From NCBI GenBank assembly GCA_948907985.1, contig CAQWMM010000014.1:1-42415 (forward strand): DNA of 42,415 bases, given 5' to 3'. This DNA is from an uncultured Bacillota bacterium (GTDB taxonomy: Bacteria > Bacillota > Dehalobacteriia > UBA4068 > UBA4997). Position 1 is the stretch's first letter. Each line of letters opens with the position of its first letter. Shown in pieces: positions 8,582 to 17,487 of the stretch. The translations under genes were made by a program, and so were the position numbers. Below the pieces are notes generated by a model. It ran no database searches and was not told the origin of the DNA. It saw only the letters and a program-made list of their open reading frames with translations.

Positions 8582-9835
8582 ATGCAAAAACTATCTTGCA
8601 AAGCATTGACGCTGGCGGCGGCGGCCGTTGCGTTGGGGGGCGGCCTGTTTTTTGTCCAGCCGCAGATTGCCGAGGCCAAGCTGCTGCCGGCTGATTATGA
8701 AGAAAAACAGGCGGCTTTGATGGTGGACAGCGCCGAGCCGCAGGGCACGGTGGAAATTCCGGCGGAACTTTCCGGCGAGAGCCGCACCATTACGCTGGAT
8801 GAGGCTATGGCGCTGGCTATGGCTAACAGCCCGGCCGTTTTATCGGCGGAAAACGATTTGGAATCCGCCAAGATTGACGCTCAGGCAGCTTGGTCTACTT
8901 CACGTTCCACTCGTCGTTTGTTGGGCGGTAAGAGTGATAGCCAAATTCCGGGCAGTACCAATCAGACACAGGATATTTATGCCTTGGTTGTCTATGCGCC
9001 GGAAATGCGCGATCAAGTTGTGAAAATTCAAGAATACGCTAACGTGCTGCAAAAAAATCTTTGCAAAATGCAGACTATTCAAGCTTATTATGGTGTCCTT
9101 TGTGATGAGCAGTCTGAACATTCGGCTGAGATGGCGCTGGAGAAAGCCCGCAACCAGCAAAACGTGGTGCAGAGCCGCCTGGAGCAGGGCATGGCCACCA
9201 AGCTGGAGCTTTTGCAGGTGAACACGCAGGTGAACGGCGCGCAGACGGCTTTGGAGGCTGCTCGTGCCAAAACGGTGCAGGACAAGCGTGCTTTGAGTAT
9301 AATTATGGGTTTGGATTCGGAAACCAACTGGACACCGAACACGCAGCTGACCTTTGAGCCTTATCCGATTGTTGACGTGGAGGCCAAGGTACAGGAAATG
9401 ATTGCTATGGCGCCATTGGTGGAGATTGCCGAGGCAAATTATGAAGTGGCTTTGATTAACTACGATAATACAATTCGGGTATCTGCCCCGAACACCTATA
9501 AAGGCAAACAGGCCAAAATCACTTTGCAGACGGCAGAGATTGAACACCAAAACGCTAAACGGGTAGCCTATACCAATGCTAAGCAGATGCTGGAAAGCCT
9601 TAGTTTGGCCCGCGAGCAGTATTTGATTTATCAGGAAAGTCAGGAATTGTTGGAAGAGGTTTATCGTCTGGCGGTTCTGCAATATGAAAACGGCCTGAAC
9701 ACGCAAAATGATATTCAGGCGGCGGCGGCGGATTTGGCGGCCAACGACAGCAGCCGTTTAAACGCTTTGCTGCAATATAACGTTGCCAAGACGGCGATTG
9801 AACAGGGTATTGTGCAGACTGGCAGCGCCAGCTAA
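8582..9835 (+). CDS. TolC family outer-channel-like protein
   Basis: The 417-residue product follows an AGGAGG site and has a signal peptide of about 31 residues ending at IAEA. The mature part shows the two-fold TolC/OEP pattern: TITLDEAMALAMANSPAVLSAENDLESAK opens the first half, with long alternating helices through about residue 240 (QSRLEQGMATKLELLQVNTQVN), and a second half with EEVYRLAVLQYENGLNTQNDIQAAAADL. This helix pair is the OEP signature. The stretches where the beta-barrel hairpins should be (around residues 100-135 and 300-318) are short and not strongly amphipathic, so the barrel may be reduced. It probably partners the adaptor and pump encoded upstream. In a monoderm it would be anomalous; in a diderm Firmicute it would complete a tripartite pump. 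Confidence 0.88.
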   Translation: MQKLSCKALTLAAAAVALGGGLFFVQPQIAEAKLLPADYEEKQAALMVDSAEPQGTVEIPAELSGESRTITLDEAMALAMANSPAVLSAENDLESAKIDAQAAWSTSRSTRRLLGGKSDSQIPGSTNQTQDIYALVVYAPEMRDQVVKIQEYANVLQKNLCKMQTIQAYYGVLCDEQSEHSAEMALEKARNQQNVVQSRLEQGMATKLELLQVNTQVNGAQTALEAARAKTVQDKRALSIIMGLDSETNWTPNTQLTFEPYPIVDVEAKVQEMIAMAPLVEIAEANYEVALINYDNTIRVSAPNTYKGKQAKITLQTAEIEHQNAKRVAYTNAKQMLESLSLAREQYLIYQESQELLEEVYRLAVLQYENGLNTQNDIQAAAADLAANDSSRLNALLQYNVAKTAIEQGIVQTGSAS

Positions 9836-9862
9836 GCCAAAAAACGGCAAAAGCCAATTTTT

Positions 9863-9898
9863 AACAGCAGGTTTATGCAAAAACCTGCTGTTTTTTTT
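9863..9898 (+). terminator. Rho-independent terminator after the TolC-like gene
   Basis: AACAGCAGGTTT (9863-9874) pairs perfectly with AAACCTGCTGTT (9881-9892), loop of 6, followed by T residues to 9898. Confidence 0.95.
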
Positions 9899-9908
9899 AC
9901 GAAAACTG

Positions 9909-9937
9909 TTGAGGATTCCGCTAAAAGGGTATATAAT
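9909..9937 (+). promoter_or_regulatory. Promoter for the second SLH protein gene
   Basis: TTGAGG (9909-9914), a 17-nt spacer and a perfect TATAAT (9932-9937), about 78 nt before the ATG at 10015. Confidence 0.8.
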
Positions 9938-10014
9938 ATAATAAGGTACTTGTCGGTAGTTGTATATAGGTTATGTTGATTGTAGTTGTGGGGATAATTA
10001 AGGAGGAAAAACAT

Positions 10015-11487
10015 ATGACTTTATTAAGAAGTAAAAAACAGCGTCTGCTTTGCTGCTTGCTGGCTGTTTGGCTGCTGGCGGCAGCCGCGCCGGTTTGGGC
10101 GGCGGATAAGGACCAAAATGACAGTGAAGAATATCAGTATTTTTATACTGACGGCGGGGCGGTGGTTAAAAAACCGGTTAATCAGACTGCGCCGAAAGAT
10201 TATTCCACTGACAGTTCCAGCCGGACGGCCAAACCGAACAGCACCAGTTCTGATTCGATTATGATTACCAGACAGAATTTGGAGCAGGGCAAGGTTGATC
10301 TGGCTAACCTGGATATGCGCGAGTCTGCCAACAACAAAAGCGTTTATGTGGAAAAGGCGGCCATGGAATACGCCGCCGAACATAATATGCAGCTAGGTAT
10401 GATTACCAATTACGTTACGGTGCGCCTGCCGGCCTCGGCTATTGTTAATTCTGATTACTGGACGCGCGCGGGTTATTCCAGCCGCAGTTTTCATTTTTTT
10501 ATGGATGTGGACGATGTGCACGGTCTGGATTTGGACAGGGAGTATCGCACTTCGGAGCAGATTCGCCTTAGCGCCTGGCCGGTTTCGCACGAGGGCGTGG
10601 AACTGGAAATGTATATTCGCGGCTCTAACAACAATATTACGCCGATTGAAAAGCTGGATGGGGATGTAATCACCCTGATTTATAACTATGGCACCAATTA
10701 CCGCTCGACGAACAGCCGTTATCCGCAGCAGACTATGGCGTTGCTGTGGTGCGATACTGAGCGGAAGCTGCAATCCATGTATACCACTAATCAGCTTTTG
10801 TCAACCCGTACAGATGTTGACGCGCAGACGGTGGAGGTGCGCACGTCTTATGCTTTCGGTACTTATCTGCTGGTGAGCCAAAGCAATGCGGATAACCGCA
10901 AAACCCTGCTGGCGGGCGCAACGGAGCCTGGACGGGTGAACACTGCCGGCGTGCCGGCCTGGGCGGCGGCTGATGTGGGCGGTTTGCAGGCGGTTTCGGT
11001 GCTGCCGGAGGATTTGAGCGGCGTTAAGTTTAACCAGCCGATCAGCCGGGCGGAGTTGGCCGCCTATCTGGTGAATGTTCTGGCGCTGCCTTATGACGGC
11101 AAAGAGCTGGCAAATCCTTTTAAGGACGTCGCCGCCGGGCAGCCCTATTATGAAGAAATTCTGCTGGCCTATCAGGCCGGGCTGCTTTCCGGCCAGACGG
11201 CGGACAGTTTCGCCCCGGACGCTTTTATAACGCGGCAGGAAATTGCCTGCCTGTTTACGCAGGCGATGGCCCATGCGGGACACGCTTATTCGGTGGACGG
11301 CGCAAAGCTGGCGGCGATGCCGGACGCTGGCAGGGTGGCGGCCTGGGCGCGGGAGAGCGCGGCGGCCTGCGTTAACTGCGGGCTGATTGCCGGCAGCGAC
11401 GGCGGGCGTTTTGCGCCGGAGCAAACGACCGGCTGGACGGAGGCGGTGGTTATGCTGAACAGGTTGTATAATCTTCTGCATAATTAG
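10015..11487 (+). CDS. Secreted SLH-domain protein with C-terminal SLH repeats
   Basis: The start at 10015 is chosen because AGGAGG lies 8 nt upstream; an earlier in-frame TTG at 9973 lacks a site. The 490-residue protein has a signal peptide (about residues 1-29, ending PVWAA), a Ser/Thr-rich segment, an unrecognised central domain (about 85-310) and three C-terminal SLH-like repeats from about residue 330. These repeats include NQPISRAELAAYLVNVLAL, NPFKDVAAGQPYYEEILLAYQAGLLSG and ITRQEIACLFTQAM, with a degenerate third. The SLH region would dock it on wall polymer, as for the protein at 2317, but at the opposite end. The gene directly upstream of the DUF5693-csaB pair is thus a likely client of CsaB. 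Confidence 0.88.
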   Translation: MTLLRSKKQRLLCCLLAVWLLAAAAPVWAADKDQNDSEEYQYFYTDGGAVVKKPVNQTAPKDYSTDSSSRTAKPNSTSSDSIMITRQNLEQGKVDLANLDMRESANNKSVYVEKAAMEYAAEHNMQLGMITNYVTVRLPASAIVNSDYWTRAGYSSRSFHFFMDVDDVHGLDLDREYRTSEQIRLSAWPVSHEGVELEMYIRGSNNNITPIEKLDGDVITLIYNYGTNYRSTNSRYPQQTMALLWCDTERKLQSMYTTNQLLSTRTDVDAQTVEVRTSYAFGTYLLVSQSNADNRKTLLAGATEPGRVNTAGVPAWAAADVGGLQAVSVLPEDLSGVKFNQPISRAELAAYLVNVLALPYDGKELANPFKDVAAGQPYYEEILLAYQAGLLSGQTADSFAPDAFITRQEIACLFTQAMAHAGHAYSVDGAKLAAMPDAGRVAAWARESAAACVNCGLIAGSDGGRFAPEQTTGWTEAVVMLNRLYNLLHN

Positions 11488-11558
11488 CAAATAATTTATT
11501 TAACATATAACGGACGGTATACATTTAGGCAAATATATTAAAAAAAATTGTAGATATT

Positions 11559-11564
11559 TATAAT
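11559..11564 (+). promoter_or_regulatory. Candidate -10 box upstream of the DUF5693-like gene
   Basis: A perfect TATAAT stands 37 nt before the TTG start in an AT-rich gap, but no good -35 is found at the right distance. Tentative. Confidence 0.35.
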
Positions 11565-11600
11565 AGTAGAAAAAAATTTGGGTAGTGGAGGTACTGATTT

Positions 11601-13655
11601 TTGAATAGGAAGTTTAAGCCGGAGATTTGGCGTCTGCCGCTTTATTTGCTGATAGCCGCGGGCGTGTTGGCCTCTTTGCTGGTAGGTATGCAGCGAATGG
11701 CTCTGGAGTCGACCAGCAAGACCACCCTGCTTTCTCTGGAGTGGGGGCAGCTTAAGGATACGGCGGCGCGCAATGGCCAAACGGTGGAGGAGGCTTTGCC
11801 GCAGCTGCTTAAAGACGCCGCGGGCAAACCGTTGATCTCCGGTGTTGTTTATAAGGAACCAATGCTGGTTGACTGGCAGAACGGCGGTTATTTGCAGCTG
11901 GCTACCGGCGCGCAGCTTTTGAACGATGTACGGCAGGGCGGCTGGGAGATTGTGAATGTGGAGGAAGCGCCGGCTGATGGGGACGAGGCGCTGGTGGATA
12001 ATAACCACAATTATGTGCTTTGCTATGACGAGGCCCAGCAGCAGGTGGTTTTTGATAATTTGCAGAGCAAAACCTCAGCGCAGAACGGCGTCTATACATT
12101 GACGAACGTGGATGATGAATTGCTTTATGTGGTTTCTACCACTTATCCATATACGGATTTAGCAGCTTTGGGGATTGGGTTCAGCGCCGAAGAGGCGGCG
12201 TTGATTAAAAGCCAGGGCCTGGAACTGGCTGTGCAAGTGCGCAGTTGGCCCAGTGTTACCGCGGAATCGCTGGACTTTGTGTTCGGCGGCCTGGCCGCGC
12301 TGGGGGTGCAGGCGGTTGGTTTTAACGATAACGAGCTGCCGGGTGTGAACCAGACGAATTGGCCGGAATTGAGCAAACACCTGGCCGGAATTTTGCAGCG
12401 GCAGAACCTGCCGGCGATGTCGATTGAATTTTTTAAGCAAACCGGGCTGCAAAGCTTTTTACAACAGATGCAATATGATATTGTGCGGATGCACCCGGTA
12501 TCCGAGGCGGAACTGCCCAAGCTTAGCGATACCCGCTTGCAGGAGCGTTTCGCTCTGGCCGCTAACGAGCGCGGTATGGACGTTATGCTGCTGCGTCTGC
12601 GTTCCGGTCAGACGTTGGCGGACAACGTGGAATATATAACCGCGGTGCGCGACGCGATTCAGGCTAAGGGCGTGGCTACCAACCATATGACGGTGGTGCC
12701 GGATATGAGCATTTATAAGCCGGTTTTGGCGTTGGCGCTGCTGGCGGTTTGGGCGGGCGGTGTTTTGCTGCTGCAAAGCTTTGGCCTGCGCAAAAGCGCC
12801 TGGCTGCTGCCTTGTCTGGCTTTGGCGCTGCTTGCGGCTCTGCTGGTGATCGGCAAAGGCTATTTGACGCAAAAGCTGGCTGCCCTGGCCGCAGTAGTGA
12901 TCTTCCCCTATCTGGGCGTGGCCGGTGCGGCGCGCCCGGAGGGGCGCAGTCTGCCCGCGGCTATCGGCGTGCTTTGCCGGATTACGCTAACCTCGCTTTT
13001 GGGGGCGGCGCTGGTGGTGGGCACGCTTTCCGAGCGCAGTTATATGTCGGCAATTAATACTTTCAGCGGAGTTAAGGCCGGCCAGTTGGGCGCATTGCTG
13101 CTGATTATGATTTATCTGCTTTATCAGCTGGCCCGCGAGCATGGCGGCGCCGGTTATCTGCTGGTGGGAACTTTCCGCCTGCTGCAAAAAAAGGTTACGA
13201 TTGGTCTGGTGCTGGCGGCGGGGGCGGCGGCGGCTCTGCTGCTCTATTATATGCTGCGCACCGGCAACACCTCGGTTGGGGTTTCTGATTTAGAGCGCAG
13301 TTTCCGCGCCTTTTTGGATAAGGTTCTGGTGGTGCGTCCCCGCACCAAGGAGTTTATGTTCGCGCACCCCTTAATGTTGGTGGCGCTGTATTATGGCTAC
13401 CGGCGGCGGCTTTGGCCGTTGGTGCTGCTGGGCGCTATTGGCCAGGTCAGCCTGGTTAACACTTTTGAACACCTGCATACGCCGCTGTTGGTGTCGCTGG
13501 TGCGGACGGCCAACGGCCTGATTTTAGGTATCGTTTTAGGCGTGGTTTTGATTTATTTGTTAAAATATCCCGGCGGCTGGCTGCTGCGCAAGGTGCAGGA
13601 GGTGGCGCGGCTGGCGGCAGAGGCGGAGATGAAACAGGATGGCGGCAGGGCTTAA
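11601..13655 (+). CDS. Multi-pass membrane protein, DUF5693-like, paired with csaB
   Basis: This 684-residue product starts with TTG behind GGAGGT (11587-11592). One membrane segment at about 14-32 is followed by an extracytoplasmic domain of about 350 residues with a repeating alpha/beta feel (VRSWPSVTAESLDFVFGGLAALGVQAVGFND, then ISIEF- and VPD-type strands). At least eight further membrane helices run from about 375 to 665. From memory, proteins annotated DUF5693 sit next to csaB in many Firmicutes and have this architecture; their function is not established. The csaB start overlaps its last 17 nt, so the two are translationally linked. A role in export or modification of the polymer that CsaB pyruvylates is an inference. 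Confidence 0.75.
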   Translation: MNRKFKPEIWRLPLYLLIAAGVLASLLVGMQRMALESTSKTTLLSLEWGQLKDTAARNGQTVEEALPQLLKDAAGKPLISGVVYKEPMLVDWQNGGYLQLATGAQLLNDVRQGGWEIVNVEEAPADGDEALVDNNHNYVLCYDEAQQQVVFDNLQSKTSAQNGVYTLTNVDDELLYVVSTTYPYTDLAALGIGFSAEEAALIKSQGLELAVQVRSWPSVTAESLDFVFGGLAALGVQAVGFNDNELPGVNQTNWPELSKHLAGILQRQNLPAMSIEFFKQTGLQSFLQQMQYDIVRMHPVSEAELPKLSDTRLQERFALAANERGMDVMLLRLRSGQTLADNVEYITAVRDAIQAKGVATNHMTVVPDMSIYKPVLALALLAVWAGGVLLLQSFGLRKSAWLLPCLALALLAALLVIGKGYLTQKLAALAAVVIFPYLGVAGAARPEGRSLPAAIGVLCRITLTSLLGAALVVGTLSERSYMSAINTFSGVKAGQLGALLLIMIYLLYQLAREHGGAGYLLVGTFRLLQKKVTIGLVLAAGAAAALLLYYMLRTGNTSVGVSDLERSFRAFLDKVLVVRPRTKEFMFAHPLMLVALYYGYRRRLWPLVLLGAIGQVSLVNTFEHLHTPLLVSLVRTANGLILGIVLGVVLIYLLKYPGGWLLRKVQEVARLAAEAEMKQDGGRA

Positions 13656-14730
13656 AAAAATATTGTTTTCCGGCTACTACGGTTTTGACAACGCTGGGGA
13701 CGAAGCGGTGCTGGCGGCGCTCTGCCAGATTTTCCGCGCCAATCTGGGCGGAGCCGGGCAGCTGGAGCTGGTGGTTTTAAGCGCCGCGCCGGAGAAAACG
13801 GCGGCGGCCTATGCGGAATATCAGATACGCGCGATTAACCGTTGGGACAAAAAGGCTTTGCGGACGGAGTTGGCCGGGGCGGATCTTTTTTGCAGCGGCG
13901 GCGGCAGCCTTTTGCAGGATGTTACCAGCGTGCGTTCGGTTTGGTATTACACCTCGCTGCTGCGGCGGGCGCAAAAGCAGGGCGTGCCCACCATTGTTCT
14001 GGCGCAGGGCTTGGGGCCGCTGCGCACCGGGCTGGGGCGTTGGCTGACGCGGCGGGCGCTGGCCAAATGCCGTCTGTTAAGTTGGCGCGACGCGGCCTCT
14101 AAAGCCTTGGCCGAGGAGATTTTGGCCCCCACCGGTATAAACCTGCCTGATTATCTGGTGTGCGATCCGGTATTGCTGTGGCAGCCGGAACCGGTGGTGC
14201 AGCCGGCGGGCTCGGCGGAGCCAACCGTTGCTTTGGCTCTGCGCCCCTGGGCCAGTATGCAGCCGGCGGCGGCGGCTCGTCTGATTGAACTGCTGCGTCA
14301 GGCGGGCTATCGGCCCGTTTTGCTGCCTTATCATTTGGGCGAGGACGAGGCTTTGGCTGAAAAAATTAATGCGGCGGTGATTGCGGCCGGTGGCCAGCCA
14401 GCCGAAATTTGGCGTTGTGCCAGTCCCCAGGCGGCCTGGGCGGCGGTTGGCCGGGCGGATTTGCTGCTGGGTATGCGTCTGCACTCTTTGATTATGGCGG
14501 CGGCGCAGGGTATCCCGGCTTTGGCTTTCAGTTATGATCCCAAGGTGGAGGCTTTCGCCCGGCAGGTGCAGATTCCCCTGACGGCCAGCAGCGCCGAACT
14601 CCAGCCGGAGCAGGTTCTGGCGCAGTTGCAGGGGGTGGCCGCGCGTCCGGCGGCTTATCCGCTGGGCAAATTGGTTGGCAGTTGGCAGCCGCTTTTGGCG
14701 GCGATTAAGCGGCTTTTGGCGGATAAATAA
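13639..14730 (+). CDS. csaB: Polysaccharide pyruvyl transferase CsaB
   Basis: CsaB adds pyruvate ketals to the secondary cell-wall polymer, creating the ligand for SLH domains. The 363-residue protein begins with the family hallmark ILFSGYYGFDNAGDEAVL, continues with DLFCSGGGSLLQDVTS and IVLAQGLGPL, then SWRD, CDPVLLW and the C-terminal LLGMRLHSLIMAAAQGIPALAFSYDPKVEAF, all typical of the pyruvyl transferase fold. It overlaps the upstream membrane protein gene by 17 nt. Two SLH proteins within the window (2317 and 10015) fit the expected function. The length matches the family. Confidence 0.93.
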   Translation: MAAGLKKILFSGYYGFDNAGDEAVLAALCQIFRANLGGAGQLELVVLSAAPEKTAAAYAEYQIRAINRWDKKALRTELAGADLFCSGGGSLLQDVTSVRSVWYYTSLLRRAQKQGVPTIVLAQGLGPLRTGLGRWLTRRALAKCRLLSWRDAASKALAEEILAPTGINLPDYLVCDPVLLWQPEPVVQPAGSAEPTVALALRPWASMQPAAAARLIELLRQAGYRPVLLPYHLGEDEALAEKINAAVIAAGGQPAEIWRCASPQAAWAAVGRADLLLGMRLHSLIMAAAQGIPALAFSYDPKVEAFARQVQIPLTASSAELQPEQVLAQLQGVAARPAAYPLGKLVGSWQPLLAAIKRLLADK

Positions 14731-14782
14731 TTATAATAAATAATATAATAGAAAAGAAATAATATAGAATAGAAGAAAAAAT

Positions 14783-16321
14783 ATGGCAAAGAATATATTA
14801 AAAGCCACCGGCGTGGTGCTGGTGATGAACCTGGTTGTTAAGGTGTTGGGGTTTCTGCGCGAAACCAGCCTGGCAAATGCCTTTGGCGCGACGGAACTTT
14901 CCGACGCTTATCTTTCCGCTTATACAATACCTTATTTTTTGCAGGCCATTCTGGGCTATGCGCTGGTTACGGCGGTTGTGCCGATTTTGACCAAATATCT
15001 GGTGGAAGGCCGGGAGGACGAGGCCTCCTATGTGGGCAGCGCGATTATTAATTTGACGGCGCTGGCCCTGGCCGGGATAACTCTGGTGGGAATTATAATC
15101 TGTGATTTGCTGGTGAAAATGCTGGCCCCCGGCTATGGGCCGGAGCAGGCGGCCCTGACGGCCAATCTGGCCAGAATTATGTTCCCCTCGGTGATTTTTA
15201 TGGGCGTGGGCATGGTAATCACCGGCATTTGCAACGCGCACTACCGTTTTGCGGTTTCGGCTTTTGCACCGGGTATGTCCAACATCATTATTATTGTATC
15301 GCTGCTGTTTTTCAGCGCGTCTTATGGTATTTTTGGCGCAGCCTGGGGCACGCTGCTGAGCTTTTTTGGTTTCTTTGTAATTCAAATTCCAGTTTTGTGG
15401 CAGATAGGCTTTAAGTACCGGCCGGTGCTGGATTTTAAACATCCGGCGGTGCGCCAGCTTTTGCGCGAGATTGGCCCGATTGTGCTTGGCGTGGCGGTTA
15501 ACCAGATTTATTTTGCGATAAACCGTATTTTTGCCTCTGGTCTGGCCGAGGGGACGATTTCCAATATCAACTATGCCAACAAACTGATGATGCTGCCCAT
15601 GGGGATTTTTGTGGCGGCGGTGGCTAACGCGATTTATCCGGCGCTGGCGGAGTTTTCGCTGCGTAAAAATCGCCAGCGCCTGGCCGAAACCATGAAAGGC
15701 GGTCTGGTTTCGGTGATGTTGGTGGCAATTCCGGCGGCGGTGGGTTTGGCCCTGCTTTCGGAGCCGATTGTGCAGCTTTTGTTTGAGCACGGCGAGTTTG
15801 ATCATCAGGCCACGCTGGCGACGGCCTGGGCCCTGGTTTGCTTTACGGTTGGTTTGATCCCGATGGCGGCCAACATGGTAATTACCCGTGTTTTCTATGC
15901 GCTGGAGGATGTGAAAACGCCGGTGCGCATTGGGGCGTTATCTATTGTGCTGGATGTGGCGTTGAGTTTGGCCCTGTTTAAGGCAATGGCTTTCGGCGGC
16001 GGCGGTTTGGCGCTGGCTAACTCTCTGGCGGCGCTGCTTTGCTGCCTGTTGATGTATTATTATTTGAAATTTAAGGCGCTGCCGGAGTTGGCGCGGCAAA
16101 GTATGTTGCCCAGTCTGCTGAAGATTGCTTTGGCGGCGGCGGCGATGGGCGCGGTGGTTTGGCTGGTGGCGAATTTGCTGCCAATCTCCGGCGCGCTGCA
16201 AAAAACCGGTCTGGGGATTTTGGCCGGTGTGGTGGTGTATGCGGCGGCAGTTTTGGCCTTGCGGATACCGGAAACACAGTTGTTTATTGACAAGGTTAAA
16301 GCCAAGCTGGGGCGGAGGTAA
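14783..16321 (+). CDS. murJ: Lipid II flippase MurJ
   Basis: This is a 512-residue MOP-superfamily exporter with about 14 membrane segments. Recognisable MurJ features are the start (LVMNLVVKVLGFLRETSLANAFGA), the SDAYLSAYTIPYFLQAILGYALVTAVVPIL stretch, MFPSVIFMGVGMVITGICNAHYRF, NQIYFAINRIFASGL, and QLLFEHGEFD. MurJ flips lipid-linked peptidoglycan precursor. In this polymer gene cluster it could alternatively be a specialised paralogue for the wall-polymer precursor, which sequence alone cannot exclude. The ribosome binding site before the ATG is weak (AGAAGAAA). It is followed by the WecA/TagO gene 5 nt downstream. Confidence 0.9.
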   Translation: MAKNILKATGVVLVMNLVVKVLGFLRETSLANAFGATELSDAYLSAYTIPYFLQAILGYALVTAVVPILTKYLVEGREDEASYVGSAIINLTALALAGITLVGIIICDLLVKMLAPGYGPEQAALTANLARIMFPSVIFMGVGMVITGICNAHYRFAVSAFAPGMSNIIIIVSLLFFSASYGIFGAAWGTLLSFFGFFVIQIPVLWQIGFKYRPVLDFKHPAVRQLLREIGPIVLGVAVNQIYFAINRIFASGLAEGTISNINYANKLMMLPMGIFVAAVANAIYPALAEFSLRKNRQRLAETMKGGLVSVMLVAIPAAVGLALLSEPIVQLLFEHGEFDHQATLATAWALVCFTVGLIPMAANMVITRVFYALEDVKTPVRIGALSIVLDVALSLALFKAMAFGGGGLALANSLAALLCCLLMYYYLKFKALPELARQSMLPSLLKIALAAAAMGAVVWLVANLLPISGALQKTGLGILAGVVVYAAAVLALRIPETQLFIDKVKAKLGRR

Positions 16322-16326
16322 GTTTT

Positions 16327-17394
16327 GTGTTACGATTGATGATATCCTGCCTGGTGGCGCTGGCGGTGGGCTTGCTGATGACGCGGGCCGCCAAGGCTCT
16401 GGCGCTGCGCTTTGGCGTGGTGGACAGGCCGGACGCCCGCCGGGTGCATAAGGGCGTGGTGCCGCGTATGGGCGGCCTGGGGATTTTTTGCGGTTTTATG
16501 GCGGGCTCGCTGGTATATATTATTTCGCATCCTAATCTTGCGCTGGCCGGCGAGCCGTTGGGGCTGCTGCTGGGGGCCTGTATCGTTTTTGTTACCGGGC
16601 TGGTGGACGACGTGCGCAGTATCCGCCCGACCACCAAGCTGTTGGGCCAGCTGTTGGCGGCGCTGGTTTTTGTGGGCTGCGGCGGTTATGTCAAATTTTT
16701 GAGCAATCCCCTGGGCGGCGATATTGTTTATGTCGATTATCTGGGTATTCCGGTAACGATTATCTGGCTGGTTGGCATCAGCAATGCGGTCAATCTGATT
16801 GACGGTTTGGACGGGCTGGCCGCCGGGGTGAGTATTATCTCGGCCTGTACGCTGGCCGTGGTTTCGCTGTCGCACGGCTATAATATGCCGGCGGCGCTGC
16901 TGTTTGTGCTGGCGGCGGCTACGCTGGGTTTTCTGCGCTATAACTTCAGCCCGGCCAGTATTTTTATGGGCGACAGCGGCTCGTTGACGCTGGGTTTTGT
17001 GTTGGGGGCGATTGCCATTATGGGCTTTGCCAAGGGGGCGACGATTATTGCGCTGGTAATCCCGGTGTTGATTTTGGCGATTCCGATTATGGATACCTTT
17101 TTTGCGATCATTCGCCGGCTGCTGGAGCATAAACCGATTATGCAGCCGGACAAGGGCCACCTGCACCACCGTTTGCTGGCTATGGGGCTTTCGCATAAAC
17201 AGACTGTGCTGATTATTTATGCGATCACCATGTTTATGGGCAGCATTGCCATTTTAACGCCGCTGCTTAGCCCCTGGGTTACGCTGGCCCTGCTGGCCGG
17301 CGCGCTGGCGCTGCTGTTTTTCGGCGCTAAAAGGCTGGGCATTTTGGGCGTGAACCTCAACGACAATAACAACAGCCCGGACGCGGAAAAATAA
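16327..17394 (+). CDS. UDP-GlcNAc:undecaprenyl-phosphate GlcNAc-1-phosphate transferase (WecA/TagO family)
   Basis: This integral membrane enzyme starts lipid-linked synthesis of wall polymers by moving a HexNAc-1-phosphate onto undecaprenyl phosphate. The 355-residue protein uses GTG at 16327 with GGAGG (16314-16318) 8 nt upstream. Motifs in order: DRPDARRVHKGVVPRMGG, TGLVDDVRS with the metal-binding aspartate pair, NAVNLIDGLDGLAAG, FMGDSGSL, and DKGHLHHRLLAMG. About ten or eleven membrane helices are visible. With the GT26 enzyme at 1399 and the LCP proteins it would supply the linkage unit for the SLH-binding polymer. Whether tagO or wecA is the better name cannot be settled. Confidence 0.93.
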   Translation: MLRLMISCLVALAVGLLMTRAAKALALRFGVVDRPDARRVHKGVVPRMGGLGIFCGFMAGSLVYIISHPNLALAGEPLGLLLGACIVFVTGLVDDVRSIRPTTKLLGQLLAALVFVGCGGYVKFLSNPLGGDIVYVDYLGIPVTIIWLVGISNAVNLIDGLDGLAAGVSIISACTLAVVSLSHGYNMPAALLFVLAAATLGFLRYNFSPASIFMGDSGSLTLGFVLGAIAIMGFAKGATIIALVIPVLILAIPIMDTFFAIIRRLLEHKPIMQPDKGHLHHRLLAMGLSHKQTVLIIYAITMFMGSIAILTPLLSPWVTLALLAGALALLFFGAKRLGILGVNLNDNNNSPDAEK

Positions 17395-17428
17395 AATTAA
17401 ATAAATTAAAAAAAACTGGAAAAGAATA

Positions 17429-17457
17429 TTGAAAAAGCCGACAATTTGGTTTATAAT
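17429..17457 (+). promoter_or_regulatory. Promoter for the SH3b protein gene
   Basis: TTGAAA (17429-17434), 17-nt spacer, perfect TATAAT (17452-17457), about 30 nt before the GTG start. Confidence 0.85.
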
Positions 17458-17487
17458 AGATATGATAGATAAAAGGGGGATTTTACT

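Noticed and set aside
14798..15805. 335-codon minus-strand open frame opposite murJ
   Set aside because: His/Gln/Asn/Arg-rich antisense frame, no start signals; murJ is well supported.
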